In this document: one piece after another, positions 1 to 8,924 of the stretch
Layout: each line of letters begins with the position of its first letter
Position numbering within the stretch: position 1 is the stretch's first letter
The notes under the pieces: model-generated
Database searches by the model: none
What the model saw: only the letters and a program-made list of their open reading frames with translations
What the model was told of the DNA's origin: nothing
Made by a program: the position numbers and the translations under genes
NCBI RefSeq assembly: GCF_015182285.1
Contig: NZ_PRDM01000004.1
Span: forward strand, 663,121 to 727,120
DNA length: 64,000 nt
Reading direction: 5' to 3'
Origin: Flavobacterium hungaricum
GTDB lineage: Bacteria; Bacteroidota; Bacteroidia; Flavobacteriales; Flavobacteriaceae

Positions 1-59
1 AAAATGTCAGCGCACAGCTGGAAAACATTTCATTAGAAGATTTTTCGAATCAATTTTAA
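1..59 (+). CDS. C-terminal end of an unidentified gene (partial)
   Basis: In the third forward frame the window opens inside a reading frame that ends at TAA 57-59. The visible 18 residues, NVSAQLENISLEDFSNQF, look like a helical protein C-terminus, and their base composition is coding-like. The gene starts to the left of the window, so its function cannot be assigned. A small regulator of the oxidoreductase that follows 58 bases later is possible but is only a guess. Confidence 0.45.
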   Translation, partial: NVSAQLENISLEDFSNQF

Positions 60-117
60 AAACCTTTTTTTATTCAAAACTGTAACATTTTTTATTACTA
101 ATTAAAATTATATAATT

Positions 118-759
118 ATGAAAATTGCAATTATCGGAGCAACAGGATTTGTAGGCTCAGCTTTATTAAATGAATTCGCAGACAGAAAACATGAAATCAC
201 GGCTGTTGCCAGAACTCCAAAAGATACCGCAAACGCCAAATGGGTTGCAGCAGATGTTTATAATGTTGAAGCTTTGGCAGAAATTCTAAAAGGACATGAT
301 GTAATTGTAAACGCATTTAATCCGGGATGGACAAACCCAAACATTTACGATGATTTTTTAGCTGGATCAAAAGCGATTCAAGAAGCTGCTAAAAAATCGG
401 GAGTTAAACGTTTTATTACTATCGGAGGTGCAGGAAGTTTGTTTGTTGCTCCAGATTTACAAGCCGTTGATACGCCAGATTTTCCAAAAGAAATTTATCC
501 TGGTGCCAACGCAGCAAGACATTATTTAAACATAATCAAAGAAGAAAAAGATTTGGATTGGGCATTTTTCAGTCCGGCTTTTGAAATGCACGCAGGAACT
601 AAAACAGGAAGAACCGGGAAATATCGTTTAGGATTAGAAAATCCAGTTTTTAATGACGAACAAAGAAGTATTTTATCAGTAGAAGATTTAGCCGTTGTTA
701 TTGCTGACGAAGTTGAAAATCCAAAACACCACCAAGTTCGTTTTACTGCGGGATATTAA
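118..759 (+). CDS. NAD(P)-dependent oxidoreductase, atypical SDR (NAD(P)H-binding, YwnB-like)
   Basis: This 213-residue protein begins with a Rossmann fold. The glycine motif GATGFVGSALL lies at residues 7-17, and an acidic/VAADV segment follows at about residues 43-47. No SDR YxxxK pair is obvious, so it fits the atypical NAD(P)H-binding group (YwnB/NmrA-like), whose members reduce quinones or other small substrates or act as redox sensors. The substrate is unknown. The length is normal for the family. The ATG at 118 follows an AT-rich leader without a Shine-Dalgarno block, as is usual in this phylum. It probably stands alone or with the truncated gene upstream, since a long inverted repeat lies downstream. 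Confidence 0.8.
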   Translation: MKIAIIGATGFVGSALLNEFADRKHEITAVARTPKDTANAKWVAADVYNVEALAEILKGHDVIVNAFNPGWTNPNIYDDFLAGSKAIQEAAKKSGVKRFITIGGAGSLFVAPDLQAVDTPDFPKEIYPGANAARHYLNIIKEEKDLDWAFFSPAFEMHAGTKTGRTGKYRLGLENPVFNDEQRSILSVEDLAVVIADEVENPKHHQVRFTAGY

Positions 760-804
760 TTTTAAGATACTAAAGGCACTAAGATGCTAATAGTCTGAGC
801 TTTT

Positions 805-899
805 TTAGCCGTGAATTAGACAAATTTTTATTAATTCTATTTTTCAAATAGCACTTTGAGAATAACAAATTAGTAAAAATTCGTTTAATTCGCGGCTAA
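805..899. repeat. Long inverted repeat, dispersed intergenic hairpin element
   Basis: Positions 805-830 and 874-899 are reverse complements over 26 bases with three mismatches, separated by 43 bases. Each arm carries the core TTAGCCGYGAATTA. A related core, GCCACGAATTGCAAAC, occurs near 4380 between two minus-strand genes, so this looks like a dispersed family rather than a simple terminator. It sits between an oxidoreductase gene and meaB and encodes nothing visible. Confidence 0.7.
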
Positions 900-907
900 C
901 TAACTTT

Positions 908-937
908 TTGTAACTGTTTTTGTTTTCTGTACTTTTA
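908..937 (+). promoter_or_regulatory. Probable meaB promoter
   Basis: TTG at 908-910, a 19-base spacer and TACTTTTA at 930-937 match the Bacteroidota pattern (-33 TTG, -7 TAnnTTTG) with one mismatch. Transcription would begin near 944, downstream of the TTG codon at 920, so GTG 956 is the better translation start for meaB. Confidence 0.5.
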
Positions 938-955
938 CAGAACAAAAAAACTGCT

Positions 956-2044
956 GTGTCTGATTTAAGAAAACAATCGAGTGCTTTACAAGAAAAAGCT
1001 GGGATTTCACCTCCAGAAATCACCAATAAGACTGCTATCAATCAGATAAAAAAAAACAGACAACAGCAACCTACTTCAGAAGAATTAATTGCTGCTATAC
1101 TAGACGGAAACCGAACGGCTTTGAGCCGTGCTATAACTTTGGCGGAAAGCACCAATCCTGCTCATTTTGAAAAAGCTGGAGCGATCATTCAAGGCTGCCT
1201 GCCGCATGCCAATAAATCCATACGTATCGGCATTACGGGCGTCCCTGGTGTTGGAAAAAGTACTTTTATCGAAGTTTTTGGAAAACACTTAACCCAGCTG
1301 GGCAAAAAAGTTGCCGTTCTGGCTGTCGATCCGAGCAGTTCGCTTTCGCATGGAAGTATTCTCGGTGATAAAACCCGAATGGAAGAATTGGTAAAAGATG
1401 AAAATGCTTTTATCAGGCCAAGTGCTTCTGGAGAAACTTTAGGCGGTGTAGCGCGTAAAACCAGAGAAACCATCATTTTATGTGAAGCTGCTGGTTTTGA
1501 TACTATTCTTATTGAAACCGTAGGTGTTGGTCAAAGTGAAACCGCTGTACACAGTATGGTAGATTTCTTTTTACTTTTAAAAATTTCTGGTGCCGGCGAC
1601 GAACTTCAAGGCATTAAGCGCGGGATTATGGAAATGGCCGATGCCATTGTAATCAACAAAGCTGATGGCGATAATATTAAAAAATCTAATCTGGCAAAAG
1701 TAGAATTTAACCGTGCTTTGCATTTATTTCCTAAAAGAGAATCTTCTTGGGAACCAAAAGTCACAACCTGCAGCGCAGTAACAAAAACTGGTATTTCTGA
1801 GATCTGGGAGTTAATCTCAAGTTACTTTGACCTAACGAAGCAAAGTGGTTATTTTGAACAAAAACGAAAAGATCAAAATCATTTTTGGATGCTGGAAACT
1901 ATTAACGATCAGCTAAAAACAAACTTTTACAATAACCCTGAAGTTATTCTAGCATTAGAAGAAAATAAAAAAGCAGTGCAAAACAATGAAATTTCATCGT
2001 TTGCAGCTGCTCAGAGTTTATTACAATTGTATTTCAAAAAATAG
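956..2044 (+). CDS. meaB: Methylmalonyl-CoA mutase-associated G3E GTPase MeaB
   Basis: MeaB is a P-loop GTPase that gates cofactor delivery to, and protects, B12-dependent methylmalonyl-CoA mutase. The protein shows Walker A GVPGVGKST, the conserved VLAVDPSSS segment, the ETVGVGQSE switch region and a NKADGDN motif for guanine recognition. From GTG 956 it has 362 residues, slightly above the usual length of about 330 because of an N-terminal extension. An in-frame TTG at 920 would add 12 residues but lies upstream of the inferred transcription start. The mutase subunits are encoded at 46103-49653, not next to this gene. Propionate or odd-chain/branched amino acid metabolism is the expected context. 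Confidence 0.93.
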   Translation: MSDLRKQSSALQEKAGISPPEITNKTAINQIKKNRQQQPTSEELIAAILDGNRTALSRAITLAESTNPAHFEKAGAIIQGCLPHANKSIRIGITGVPGVGKSTFIEVFGKHLTQLGKKVAVLAVDPSSSLSHGSILGDKTRMEELVKDENAFIRPSASGETLGGVARKTRETIILCEAAGFDTILIETVGVGQSETAVHSMVDFFLLLKISGAGDELQGIKRGIMEMADAIVINKADGDNIKKSNLAKVEFNRALHLFPKRESSWEPKVTTCSAVTKTGISEIWELISSYFDLTKQSGYFEQKRKDQNHFWMLETINDQLKTNFYNNPEVILALEENKKAVQNNEISSFAAAQSLLQLYFKK

Positions 2045-2050
2045 TCTTTT

Positions 2051-2113
2051 TAAAACCATGTAAGCAATATAAGTTCATTTGAAAACTTAAATTCCCTCAT
2101 ATCCCTTACATAG
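2051..2113. repeat. Dispersed imperfect inverted repeat, family B copy 1
   Basis: The segment starts with AACCATGTAAGCAATATAAG and ends near 2112 with a degenerate inverse (ATATCCCTTACATAG). A second, better preserved copy lies at 44831-44923 and shares the start, including ATATAAGTTCA. It lies between the convergent ends of meaB and the 2120 gene, so it may also act in transcription termination. Confidence 0.6.
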
Positions 2114-2119
2114 TAAAAC

Positions 2120-4057
2120 TTATTTTTTCCTCAATTTGTATTCATTTTCTTTGTACAGATTTCCTGCCGTAATTACATGCGCCAAAGCATCTTTTGCCAA
2201 GTCTTCATTTAATTTTACAGGTACTAAAGTCGTATCATTTTTTATCTTGAACTGAAGCGGTTTTAAATTGGGCTGCATAATCACAACCTGATTTTCTACT
2301 CTAAAAGCATTGATATCATTAAACTGCATGATGGATCTTCCCTTCACTTCTGGTTTTAATTTGGTCAAATTTCGCCCCACCATAGGTGTTTCGAACGGAA
2401 GTCCTAAATAACCTAATAATGTTGGCGGAATATCAATCTGGCTTGCCAATTTGGAATACGAAACTCCTTTTGGAACTCCAGGCCCCATAATTAATGCGGG
2501 AATATGAAACTTGTTGATTGGAACTAAATTCTTTCCGTACGTTCTGGTGTTATGATCTGCGATTACGATGAAAATAGTGTTCTTAAAATAGGCTTCTTTT
2601 TTGGCCATTTCAAAGAATTTTCCAATAGAAAAATCAGCATACTTCATTGCATTGTTTACAGTAGCAGCTTTTTTATCATAGGTTTTTATCCTTCCTTCTG
2701 GATATTCAAAAGGCTCATGATTTGAAGTTGAAAACATTAAAGAGAAAAAAGGTTTGTCTCCTTTAGACTTAAAATAACTGTTGGCTTTGGTTACTAAATC
2801 TTCGTCTGAATACCCCCAAGTCCCTTTAAAAGCATATTTATTTCCATCAGATTCAAATTCTGTCTGATCAATAATGTTTGAGAAACCATTTCCGTTAAAG
2901 AAAGAAGCCATATTATCAAAATTAGCCATGCCGCCGTAAATAAAACTGGTGTCGTAACCTTTTTGCTTTAAAGCATCTGCCAGCGTAAAAAATCCTTGCT
3001 GCGAGTTTCCTAATTTTACAACACTTTCAGAAGGCGAAGGCAGAAATCCAGTTACAACGGCTTCTATACCACGAACACTTCTTGTCCCTGTACAATACAA
3101 ATTGGTAAACAGCAATCCTTCTTTAGAAAGTTTATCAAATTCTGGAGTCAGAGGTTTTCCCCCTAAAATTCCAACATACTCAGCGCCTAAGCTTTCTTGC
3201 AAAAAGATTACCAGATTATACGGTTTAGCGTTTGCAGAATCCGGCTGCTGCAGGTGCAAAAATGGAATCTCTGGATCTTTAAAATCATTTTTATCTGCCA
3301 TCATGTATTTTTTTACACGAGCGATGGCTTCGGCTTCGTCCATTTTGCCGTACATTTTAGTGTTTCCTTCGTTTTTAATCGAATAAGCGGCAAAAGCAAC
3401 GGTGTAAAATGAATTTAATCCTAAACAATTTGTAAGTTGATCTGTAGAAAATACAGCATTACTAGCATTAATCGGACGTTTTGAAGTAAGACTTGAACGC
3501 GCTCCAAAAAACAGCAAAAATGCTACTAACGGAAAAATTAGTAATTTGAGTTTATATTCGGAAGCACTTGTATGAAAATATTTTTTACCTTTTTTGAAAG
3601 CAAAATACAAAGCAGCGCCTAAAATTAAAAACGTAACAATAATTGAGATCAAATAGCTTTTTAGAAGCATCCCGACTACCTCTTTTGGATAAATAAGATA
3701 ATCCAGAAAAATCTTGTTGGGTCTTGTATCATATTGCTTAACAAAATCTGGCGAAGCCAATTCTACAAAAAGAATCAGAAACAAAAACAAGAAACTGTAA
3801 ATTACCAAAAAACGGTTGGTGAATTGCAGCCATTTATTCGGTAAAAAAGTAATCAGTAATGCCGGAAGAAATGACAAGTAACAAAGGAGAATCAAATCCA
3901 TTCGTAAACCAATCGGAAAGATGTACCAATATTCTGGTGTCTGTTCAACTCGGTCTTTAAACAGAAAGAACAAAAAGATTCTACTTAAAGTGGTAATCAA
4001 TAAACCTATTGCAATAAAATTAAAAATAGGCTTTAAAAAAGATAATTTTTTCATCAA
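2120..4057 (-). CDS. LTA-synthase-like membrane sulfatase / phosphotransferase
   Basis: This 645-residue protein has about five hydrophobic segments in the first 180 residues, followed by an extracytoplasmic alkaline-phosphatase-fold domain. The segment NLVIFLQESLG and the later TGTRSVRGIEA carry the expected metal ligand and nucleophilic Thr, and IVIADHNTR supplies further metal ligands. The architecture is that of LtaS/MdoB-type enzymes, which move phosphoglycerol or phosphoethanolamine groups onto glycans or lipids. Gram-negative bacteria lack lipoteichoic acid, so the acceptor here is probably an envelope glycan or lipid, but it is unknown. The 75-residue gene upstream ends 42 bases before the start and is probably cotranscribed. 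Confidence 0.85.
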   Translation of the reverse strand: MMKKLSFLKPIFNFIAIGLLITTLSRIFLFFLFKDRVEQTPEYWYIFPIGLRMDLILLCYLSFLPALLITFLPNKWLQFTNRFLVIYSFLFLFLILFVELASPDFVKQYDTRPNKIFLDYLIYPKEVVGMLLKSYLISIIVTFLILGAALYFAFKKGKKYFHTSASEYKLKLLIFPLVAFLLFFGARSSLTSKRPINASNAVFSTDQLTNCLGLNSFYTVAFAAYSIKNEGNTKMYGKMDEAEAIARVKKYMMADKNDFKDPEIPFLHLQQPDSANAKPYNLVIFLQESLGAEYVGILGGKPLTPEFDKLSKEGLLFTNLYCTGTRSVRGIEAVVTGFLPSPSESVVKLGNSQQGFFTLADALKQKGYDTSFIYGGMANFDNMASFFNGNGFSNIIDQTEFESDGNKYAFKGTWGYSDEDLVTKANSYFKSKGDKPFFSLMFSTSNHEPFEYPEGRIKTYDKKAATVNNAMKYADFSIGKFFEMAKKEAYFKNTIFIVIADHNTRTYGKNLVPINKFHIPALIMGPGVPKGVSYSKLASQIDIPPTLLGYLGLPFETPMVGRNLTKLKPEVKGRSIMQFNDINAFRVENQVVIMQPNLKPLQFKIKNDTTLVPVKLNEDLAKDALAHVITAGNLYKENEYKLRKK

Positions 4058-4099
4058 TAAAAAATTAGAACGTAAAAGAAAATAAAGTCCGCTAAAAGA

Positions 4100-4327
4100 T
4101 TACTCTTCGTAGCGGTTTATTTCGCGGTCATAAAACTCATTAGCTTTTTCAATCAAACCTTCCATTTCGGCGTTTAATTCAGCTTCATCCAAATCTTCTG
4201 CCTCTTCTAAGAATTCTACCTCATCATCTTTCAAATTGATAATGAATCTAGGGTAATCTAAGTGAATGATAAAAATATCATCTGGAAAATCAGTATTGTC
4301 TCCAAGTAAAAATTTAGGTAATTCCAT
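4100..4327 (-). CDS. Small acidic protein of unknown function
   Basis: This 75-residue cytoplasmic protein has no signal peptide or membrane segment. Its second half is very acidic (residues 34-75 are rich in Glu and Asp) and probably helical. The first half, with DIFIIHLDYPRFIINL, reads as beta strands. It starts at an ATG and lies upstream of the sulfatase-type gene on the same strand. I do not recognise a named family. The codon pattern and the ordered hydrophobic spacing support a real gene. Confidence 0.75.
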   Translation of the reverse strand: MELPKFLLGDNTDFPDDIFIIHLDYPRFIINLKDDEVEFLEEAEDLDEAELNAEMEGLIEKANEFYDREINRYEE

Positions 4328-4436
4328 ATTATTTATATTTTAGTTTTATATTTTCTTTTGCTACAGATTATTTTTTCGCCACGAATTGCAAACTTTTTAA
4401 TCTCTGTAATCTAATAGCATTAATTATATTTCAAAA

Positions 4437-5822
4437 TTAGTTATTTGTAGATGAATTTTTGATTAATTTCTTGGTCAGGTAATTAAAGCGAAGGTACAGT
4501 AAAATTGCTGCGGTTGTTAGACCTGCCAAAAGTCCGATCCAGACACCTTCTGCTTTCCATTCTGTAAATTCTCCCAGATAATACGAAATCGGAAAACCGA
4601 TAACCCAATAAGCAACAAAGGTGATGTACATTGGGATTTTTACGTCTTGTAATCCGCGAAGAGCACCTAAAACTACTACTTGAATTCCGTCAGAAATCTG
4701 GAAAACAGCAGCAATTAATAATAGTTTTGATGCGATTGCGATCACTTCTGTATTATCTGTCAGCTGTATAGTGTTTTCCATATTCAGGAAAATATAAGGC
4801 AGTACTGTATGGAATACGATAAAAATAATGGCAAATAAAACTTCTAAAATAATGGCCAGCAGGAAAATTGACCTGGCCACAACGAGCAGTTTCTTATAAT
4901 CCATTAAACCTCTTTGGTTGCTCACACGAATCATAGAAGTAACACTCAACCCCATTGCAAACATAAAAGTTAACGAAGCAAGACTCAGCGCAATCTGATT
5001 AGCAGCCTGACTTGTTTTGCCTATATTACCGCAGAGCCAGATCGAAGCGGTAAACAAAACAACCTCAAAAAGCATCTGCATTGCGGACGGAAAACCTATG
5101 CTTACGATTTTCTTAATCGTCGATTTTTTAATTTCATCAAAACTGAAACCTTTGAAAAAACGTTTTAAATCATTTCGTCTAGACAACATAATATGCATAA
5201 ACATAACGAGGAAGATTCTCGAAATCACCGTACCAAGTGCTGCGCCGATAATACCCATTTTAGGAAAAATCCATATTCCGTAAATCAAGACATAATTAAT
5301 TCCCACATGCAGCAAATTTGCCATAACCATGGCATACATCGAATATTTGGTCATCGACATTCCATCTGCAAACTGTTTGTAACCTTGGTACATGATTAAC
5401 GGAATCAAAGAAAAAGCAACCCAGCCCAAATACGGTTTTGCCAGTACAATAACTTCGGCAGGCTGGTGCAGTAATTCCATTATAGGTTTTGCCATCATAA
5501 TGACACCAAAAAGGATTAAACCTAAAATCGTGCAGAGAAATAATCCGTGGTGAAAAGCAGATCGAATTTTGTTGTCATTTTTCTCAGCATCTCCTTCTGC
5601 GACAATTGGCGTAATGGCAGTAGAAAAGCCAATTCCTAACGACATTGCAATAAATATCATACTGTTACCCAGAGAAACTGCTGCAAGTTCTGTACTGCCC
5701 AGTTTTCCCACCATAATATTATCAACAATACCTATTAAAGTGTGCCCAACCATTCCTAAAATAATCGGATATGCCAGCTTTAAATTATAGGAGAACTCTT
5801 TTGTATACTGCTCTAAATTCAC
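4437..5822 (-). CDS. MATE family multidrug/cation exporter
   Basis: This 461-residue protein has twelve predicted membrane helices in two related halves, the hallmark of the MATE (NorM-like) Na+/H+-coupled drug antiporters. The N-terminal half carries PIILGMVGHTLIGIVDNIMVGKLG, typical of helix 1-2 in the family. Length is normal. The promoter at 5844-5851 is close to the start and the gene appears monocistronic. The substrate cannot be predicted from sequence. Confidence 0.92.
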   Translation of the reverse strand: MNLEQYTKEFSYNLKLAYPIILGMVGHTLIGIVDNIMVGKLGSTELAAVSLGNSMIFIAMSLGIGFSTAITPIVAEGDAEKNDNKIRSAFHHGLFLCTILGLILFGVIMMAKPIMELLHQPAEVIVLAKPYLGWVAFSLIPLIMYQGYKQFADGMSMTKYSMYAMVMANLLHVGINYVLIYGIWIFPKMGIIGAALGTVISRIFLVMFMHIMLSRRNDLKRFFKGFSFDEIKKSTIKKIVSIGFPSAMQMLFEVVLFTASIWLCGNIGKTSQAANQIALSLASLTFMFAMGLSVTSMIRVSNQRGLMDYKKLLVVARSIFLLAIILEVLFAIIFIVFHTVLPYIFLNMENTIQLTDNTEVIAIASKLLLIAAVFQISDGIQVVVLGALRGLQDVKIPMYITFVAYWVIGFPISYYLGEFTEWKAEGVWIGLLAGLTTAAILLYLRFNYLTKKLIKNSSTNN

Positions 5823-5843
5823 TTTTATTCTTTATTAAAGCGG

Positions 5844-5851
5844 CAAAGATA
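5844..5851 (-). promoter_or_regulatory. -7 box for the MATE gene
   Basis: The complementary strand reads TATCTTTG, a perfect TAnnTTTG box, 22 bases before the ATG at 5822. No good TTG is present at the usual -33 spacing. Confidence 0.5.
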
Positions 5852-6014
5852 GTCAGAAGCTTGCAATTCTTTCATATTAATAAAAACATAAGCGAATATT
5901 AAGTCAATTTTCGTCAAAGTCAAATATTATATAACAATTTTTAAAAATTATATAACAACATCAAAACACCCCTAATTTAATTTTACATTATTAATAATTC
6001 AAAAAATATTTGCC

Positions 6015-6536
6015 ATGAAAAAATTACAGTTTATATGCCTAGCTGCTTTTGCTTTTTTATTCTCCAACACAACTTTCGCTCAAGAAACCGCAGCAACAAA
6101 CTACGATCAAGGATTTAGATTAGGTTTTGGAGTAAATGGAGGATTGCCAACCGACGGTGATTATGACTGGGCTCTTGGTGGAGATGTTCGTTTGCAATAC
6201 GATTTGTCAAAAAAAACATCGTTAACCCTAACCACAGGTTTTACCAATTTATTTAATGGGAAAAAAGATGACCTAGGAAATGACATTAAAGACCTTGGAT
6301 TTATTCCAGCTAAAGCAGGTTTTAAAGCATTTTTTTGGGAAGATCAATTTTATGTATTAGGAGAAGTTGGTGCTGCTTTTGCCGTAACAAATGGTTACGA
6401 TAAAACCAGTTTTTTATGGGCTCCAGGAATTGGATACGCCAATAAATACATCGACTTAAGTGTTCGTTATGAAGATTATCACGATTTCAGAACCAATCAA
6501 GTAGCACTGCGTGTTGCATATGGTTTTGATTTATAA
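6015..6536 (+). CDS. Secreted beta-barrel-like outer membrane protein
   Basis: The 173-residue product has a signal peptide (cleavage probably after TTFA at residues 19-22). The mature part has alternating short strands such as RLGFGVNGGL, VRLQYDLSKKTSLTLTTGF and LSVRYEDY, and ends in VALRVAYGFDL. Aromatic/hydrophobic C-terminal strands of this kind are typical of small eight-stranded outer membrane barrels. Cargo or binding function is unknown. It is monocistronic, flanked upstream by 190 bases of AT-rich DNA and downstream by a strong terminator at 6572-6608. Confidence 0.75.
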   Translation: MKKLQFICLAAFAFLFSNTTFAQETAATNYDQGFRLGFGVNGGLPTDGDYDWALGGDVRLQYDLSKKTSLTLTTGFTNLFNGKKDDLGNDIKDLGFIPAKAGFKAFFWEDQFYVLGEVGAAFAVTNGYDKTSFLWAPGIGYANKYIDLSVRYEDYHDFRTNQVALRVAYGFDL

Positions 6537-6571
6537 AAATAAGGTTTAATTTATTTTTTTGTTTTTGGTAA

Positions 6572-6608
6572 AAACCCGGCAGTTGAGCATAGTCTGCCGG
6601 GTTTTTTA
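6572..6608 (+). terminator. Intrinsic terminator after the 6015 gene
   Basis: AAACCCGGCAG at 6572-6582 pairs perfectly with CTGCCGGGTTT at 6594-6604 and is followed by more T residues. It is the most GC-rich hairpin in this part of the window. Confidence 0.9.
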
Positions 6609-6667
6609 TTTGATAAAATTATCTAATTATTCAATTGCCAAATTATCTAATTATCTAATTGTTTAAT

Positions 6668-7546
6668 TTAACTATCCTCCAAAGTCTTTTTATAAACTTC
6701 AAAATTATCCTTAATCTCTTTGTTCAATTCCGGAACTTTGATATCCGTATATTGCTTCATTTCTTCCCAAATAATCTTCGCTACAATATAGCGTGCCATA
6801 TCCTTGTCATCAGCAGGAACAATATACCAAGGCGCGTGTTCTTTTGAAGTCGCATTTATAGCTTCCTCATAATATTGCTGATATTCATCCCAATGTCCGC
6901 GTTCTTTCAAATCCCCTGGCGAAAACTTCCAGTTGTGTTTTCCTTCTTCCAAGCGGCGTAAAAGTCTCTCCTTTTGTTCGTCTTTACTTAAGTGCAGAAA
7001 AAACTTCATTACAATAGTTCCGTTTTGCGCGATATGCTTTTCAAAATGATTGATCTGCTCTATTCTATTTTCCCAAAACTTAGGCTTAATATCCTTAACC
7101 GAAGTAATATCAGGCAGATTTTCAGCCAAAATAAATTCAGGATGCACGCGTGTTACCAAAACGTTTTCATAATGCGTGCGGTTAAAAATCGCAAACTTCC
7201 CTTTTTCAGGCAATGCGATATAATGTCTCCACAAATAATCATGTTCCAATTCAGTCGAATTTGGCGTTTTAAAACTATGCACCACCACCCCGCGCGGATT
7301 AAATTCTTTAAAAACCTCACGAATCAAACTGTCTTTTCCAGAAGTATCCATTCCCTGAAGGCAGATCAAAACCGAATATTTATTGTGTGCATACATGACA
7401 TCCTGCAAATCGCTCAATTTCGCCTGAACTTTATCCAGTTTTTCTTCTTTTTCGTCGTCATCGGCTTTTATATCTAATAAAGTTGGAATCTTTTTCAATT
7501 TAATTTTCTCAACAACTTTAAAATCTTTCGGATCTATCGATTTCAT
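6668..7546 (-). CDS. Polyphosphate kinase 2 family nucleotide phosphotransferase
   Basis: PPK2 enzymes transfer phosphate between polyphosphate and nucleotides. The 292-residue protein has Walker A GMDTSGKDS at residues 65-73, FNRTHYENVL at 121-130 in the Walker B position, and a basic lid with RLEEGKHNWKFSPGD. The RTHYENVL form resembles single-domain class III enzymes, which act on both NMP and NDP, but class assignment by eye is tentative. Length is normal for a one-domain PPK2. It is convergent with the 6015 gene and is followed on that side by AT-rich spacer. Confidence 0.9.
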   Translation of the reverse strand: MKSIDPKDFKVVEKIKLKKIPTLLDIKADDDEKEEKLDKVQAKLSDLQDVMYAHNKYSVLICLQGMDTSGKDSLIREVFKEFNPRGVVVHSFKTPNSTELEHDYLWRHYIALPEKGKFAIFNRTHYENVLVTRVHPEFILAENLPDITSVKDIKPKFWENRIEQINHFEKHIAQNGTIVMKFFLHLSKDEQKERLLRRLEEGKHNWKFSPGDLKERGHWDEYQQYYEEAINATSKEHAPWYIVPADDKDMARYIVAKIIWEEMKQYTDIKVPELNKEIKDNFEVYKKTLEDS

Positions 7547-7581
7547 ATTTTTAAATTTTGTAATATAAATATACTACTTTT

Positions 7582-7727
7582 ACGAAGCACATTCCTGCTA
7601 TTCATTGCAATACTTTTCAATAAATTGCTTTTTTCTAAGCCATAACAAGAGCTTCCGCTGGTCGCTTTGTTCTGTCCAGAAAAAAATGCAATTTCTTTTC
7701 AAAGTATTTCCATTGCTATCAGGGCTA
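7582..7727. repeat. Dispersed hairpin-core repeat, family A copy 1
   Basis: The outer ends (GAAGCACATTCCTGCTATTC near 7584 and CTATCAGGGCTAG at 7715-7727) match those of 45632-45719. Between them is a hairpin core in which AAATTGC near 7622 pairs with GCAATTT near 7688, flanked by T and A runs. It lies directly upstream of the 7760 gene. The pattern is conserved ends with a variable palindromic centre. Confidence 0.65.
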
Positions 7728-7759
7728 GGCAGACATTTTCAAAAAAACATTCATTACTG

Positions 7760-8236
7760 ATGAGAAATATAATTGTAACATTTTTGATTCTTTTTATAAA
7801 TCAAGTTTTTTGTCAAAATGAAAACGACACAAATTCGGAAAAACTAGTAACAGAAATTTACGGAAAACTTTATAAAGATCTCGATCCCATTGAAGGAACA
7901 ATAAATATTCTTCCTTTAAATAAGAATATAAAATTTTGCTCCTTATATCAATGTGTCTCAAGAATTGGATATGCAGAAAAACATAAGATAATAGAAGAGA
8001 AAATTATTAAAAGAGCCCTAGAAATCACAACTCGGCTTTTTAACGAAGGAACTGCAATATATTTAACATACGGAGCAGAAAGCTTAGGTCAAGCCATCTC
8101 TGATAATGAAATTTTGACAGATGACAATAATTTGATTTACGTAAGTGTTGGTCAATGTATTGTTTCAGATTCTTTAATAAAAATAAGTGACGCAATAAAT
8201 AAAAGGACAATGGAATTAATTAATAAAACAAACTAA
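7760..8236 (+). CDS. Secreted hypothetical protein
   Basis: From ATG 7760 the product has 158 residues, beginning with a signal peptide (MRNIIVTFLILFINQVFC, then Gln). The reading frame is open back to 7667, but that extension lies inside the upstream repeat and would bury the signal peptide, so 7760 is preferred. The mature part has no motif I recognise; it is mixed alpha/beta with two cysteines near CSLYQC. The stop is immediately followed by the ATG of the interrupted gene at 8237, suggesting one transcription unit of two small exported proteins. Confidence 0.6.
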   Translation: MRNIIVTFLILFINQVFCQNENDTNSEKLVTEIYGKLYKDLDPIEGTINILPLNKNIKFCSLYQCVSRIGYAEKHKIIEEKIIKRALEITTRLFNEGTAIYLTYGAESLGQAISDNEILTDDNNLIYVSVGQCIVSDSLIKISDAINKRTMELINKTN

Positions 8237-8899
8237 ATGAAACTCAAAATTATCATTCCCCTTTTCCTTTTGTTTAGTTTTAATGGAAATTCACAAACAA
8301 ATACCAAACTCAATATTGACGATTTAGTTTCTAATTATATAAAAGAACTTCAATCTAGAAAAATAGATACAATTTCTGTTTATGAAAGTTATTGTGTAGG
8401 ATGCGTAATGACTTTTGACAGTCCTTTAAATGATGACGCAGAAAAATGTATAGATGATTTAACAAATTCGCCTGTTTTTATTTTTTGGAAAGAAAAAGAA
8501 AAAACCTTTTTAAGTAAAGCTAATTACTGTTACGAATATTCGAAAATTCTAATAAGGAATGATAATTTTTGGCAAATTTATTTCTAAAACAAAGATATAA
8601 TTGAGAATGAAAAATTTAAACATTTTGAATATGAAACTGAAATAAATTCCAAAAAGAACATTTATAGATTGGGAGTTGATCACACTAGTCACAAAAATCT
8701 AAAACTCATTATAAATGGAAAAACAATTGAGAAAAGATTTAATAATTTCGATTTACAAAAAGAATATGATTCAAAACAAATAAATATCAATTACAACAAT
8801 AACATTAATCTAAAAAGTAAACTAATCGTTGATATTCTTGAAAAAATAACTTCAGAAGCCCAAAAAAACAATGCATTTAAAAAGATAAAGTCCAGATAA
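8237..8899 (+). pseudogene. Secreted hypothetical protein interrupted by an in-frame stop
   Basis: The frame starting at ATG 8237 encodes a signal peptide (MKLKIIIPLFLLFSFNGNSQ) and runs 116 codons to TAA 8585-8587. The same frame then continues open without any other stop to 8899, giving about 220 codons in total. The downstream part has the same AT-rich codon use and no start of its own with a convincing leader; an internal codon at 8669 exists but would begin mid-domain. The simplest reading is one gene with a single nonsense change (or sequencing error) at 8585. No family is recognised. It follows the 7760 gene without a gap. Confidence 0.6.
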
Positions 8900-8924
8900 T
8901 TCACAGACTTAAAAAAAACAATTC

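Noticed and set aside
6992..7477. 161-codon open frame on the + strand
   Set aside because: It is antisense to the well-supported PPK2 gene and has no recognisable protein features.
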